Below are positions 63,864 to 64,000 of a DNA stretch of 64,000 nucleotides, piece after piece. This DNA comes from Acidobacteriota bacterium (GTDB taxonomy: Bacteria > Acidobacteriota > Terriglobia > Terriglobales > Acidobacteriaceae). The DNA lies in the NCBI GenBank assembly GCA_021846945.1, contig JAJZVZ010000003.1, forward strand, positions 1-64,000. Direction: 5' to 3'. A program made the translations under genes and the position numbers. Under the pieces are notes generated by a model. That model saw nothing but the letters and a program-made list of their open reading frames with translations, made no database searches and was not told where the DNA came from. Positions within the stretch are counted from its first letter, which is position 1. The number at the start of each line of letters is the position of its first letter.

Positions 63864-64000
63864 CTAAATCCGAATGAAGATATTTTTCCTGAACATCCAG
63901 AACAACACCAGCCAATAGGTTGCCAGTGTCAGTAGGCCCAGTACCAACGGCTCCAGCGATGCTCCCAGGCAGTTCAGGACCCGCATGCCCAGGTTGATGC
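63864..64000 (-). CDS. C-terminal fragment of a membrane protein (cut by window edge)
   Basis: The last 45 codons of a minus-strand gene that continues beyond 64000. The visible end is hydrophobic (PLVLGLLTLATYWLVLFWMF) followed by a basic tail RKNIFIRI and stop. The pattern resembles the C-terminus of DUF5009/heparan-alpha-glucosaminide N-acetyltransferase-like proteins, a suggestion only. It lies 90 bases upstream of the SDR gene on the same strand. Confidence 0.6.
   Translation of the reverse strand, partial: INLGMRVLNCLGASLEPLVLGLLTLATYWLVLFWMFRKNIFIRI

Noticed and set aside
1-64000. CRISPR array, insertion sequence or rRNA operon
   Set aside because: No regularly spaced short repeats, no transposase-like ORF and no rRNA sequence were seen on either strand.

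Overview
The window reads as chromosomal DNA of a high-GC Gram-negative from the Acidobacteriota (Acidobacteriaceae/Terriglobia type). This is inferred from several things together: a giant TonB-dependent receptor with a carboxypeptidase-regulatory-like plug (30744-34235), a VWFA-related Acidobacterial-type protein (26393-27472), an SLBB polysaccharide exporter, and many Tat-exported sulfatases and glycoside hydrolases. No taxonomic search could be run.

Layout. 1-9.7 kb: secreted esterase, Tat-exported GH116 glucosidase, DUF4142 protein, AIM24-like protein, AI-2E family transporter, GH16 glucanase, and a membrane-anchored or exported HEXXH metallopeptidase. 9.9-19.2 kb: housekeeping genes (YgfZ-like, DUF1844, PhnP-like metallo-hydrolase, RibF), then minus-strand envelope genes (bifunctional penicillin-binding protein, an S41 protein that has lost its catalytic dyad, and a polyprenyl-phosphate sugar transferase). 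19.9-27.5 kb: polysaccharide export protein, then a two-gene unit of an unrecognised 1049-residue secreted protein and a VWA protein. 27.7-36.1 kb: an unrecognised secreted protein resembling a glycosidase, a truncated receptor N-terminus, the full receptor, CutC and a DeoR-type regulator.

36.33-43.79 kb is a compact integrated element. It sits in the 3' end of tRNA-Lys(CUU), is bounded by perfect 47-bp direct repeats and carries a tyrosine integrase next to the tRNA. It also has a divergent small HTH/excisionase gene coupled to a Prim-Pol/AAA replication protein, a zinc-finger protein, a zinc-ribbon protein, a secreted repeat protein (likely cargo) and a small hypothetical. No capsid, terminase or conjugation genes are seen, so a satellite-like or mobilizable island is the best reading. 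A 25-bp repeat lies inside both ends and may be an integrase arm site.

44-56.5 kb is a long minus-strand run that looks like one catabolic locus. In transcription order it holds three Tat-exported sulfatases, a secreted beta-helix protein, a KdgT-type sugar-acid permease, a DUF1537 four-carbon sugar-acid kinase, a PdxA-type dehydrogenase, and two tandem UroD-family proteins with an HxC...C zinc-site pattern. It suggests desulfation and cleavage of a polysaccharide, uptake of a sugar acid, phosphorylation and oxidation, plus an unexplained methyltransferase-like step. Divergent to it is a GH3/PA14 beta-glycosidase. The right end carries a secreted hypothetical, a Dph6-like ATP-pyrophosphatase family protein, a GH20-type hexosaminidase, an SDR oxidoreductase and the C-terminus of a membrane protein cut by the window edge.
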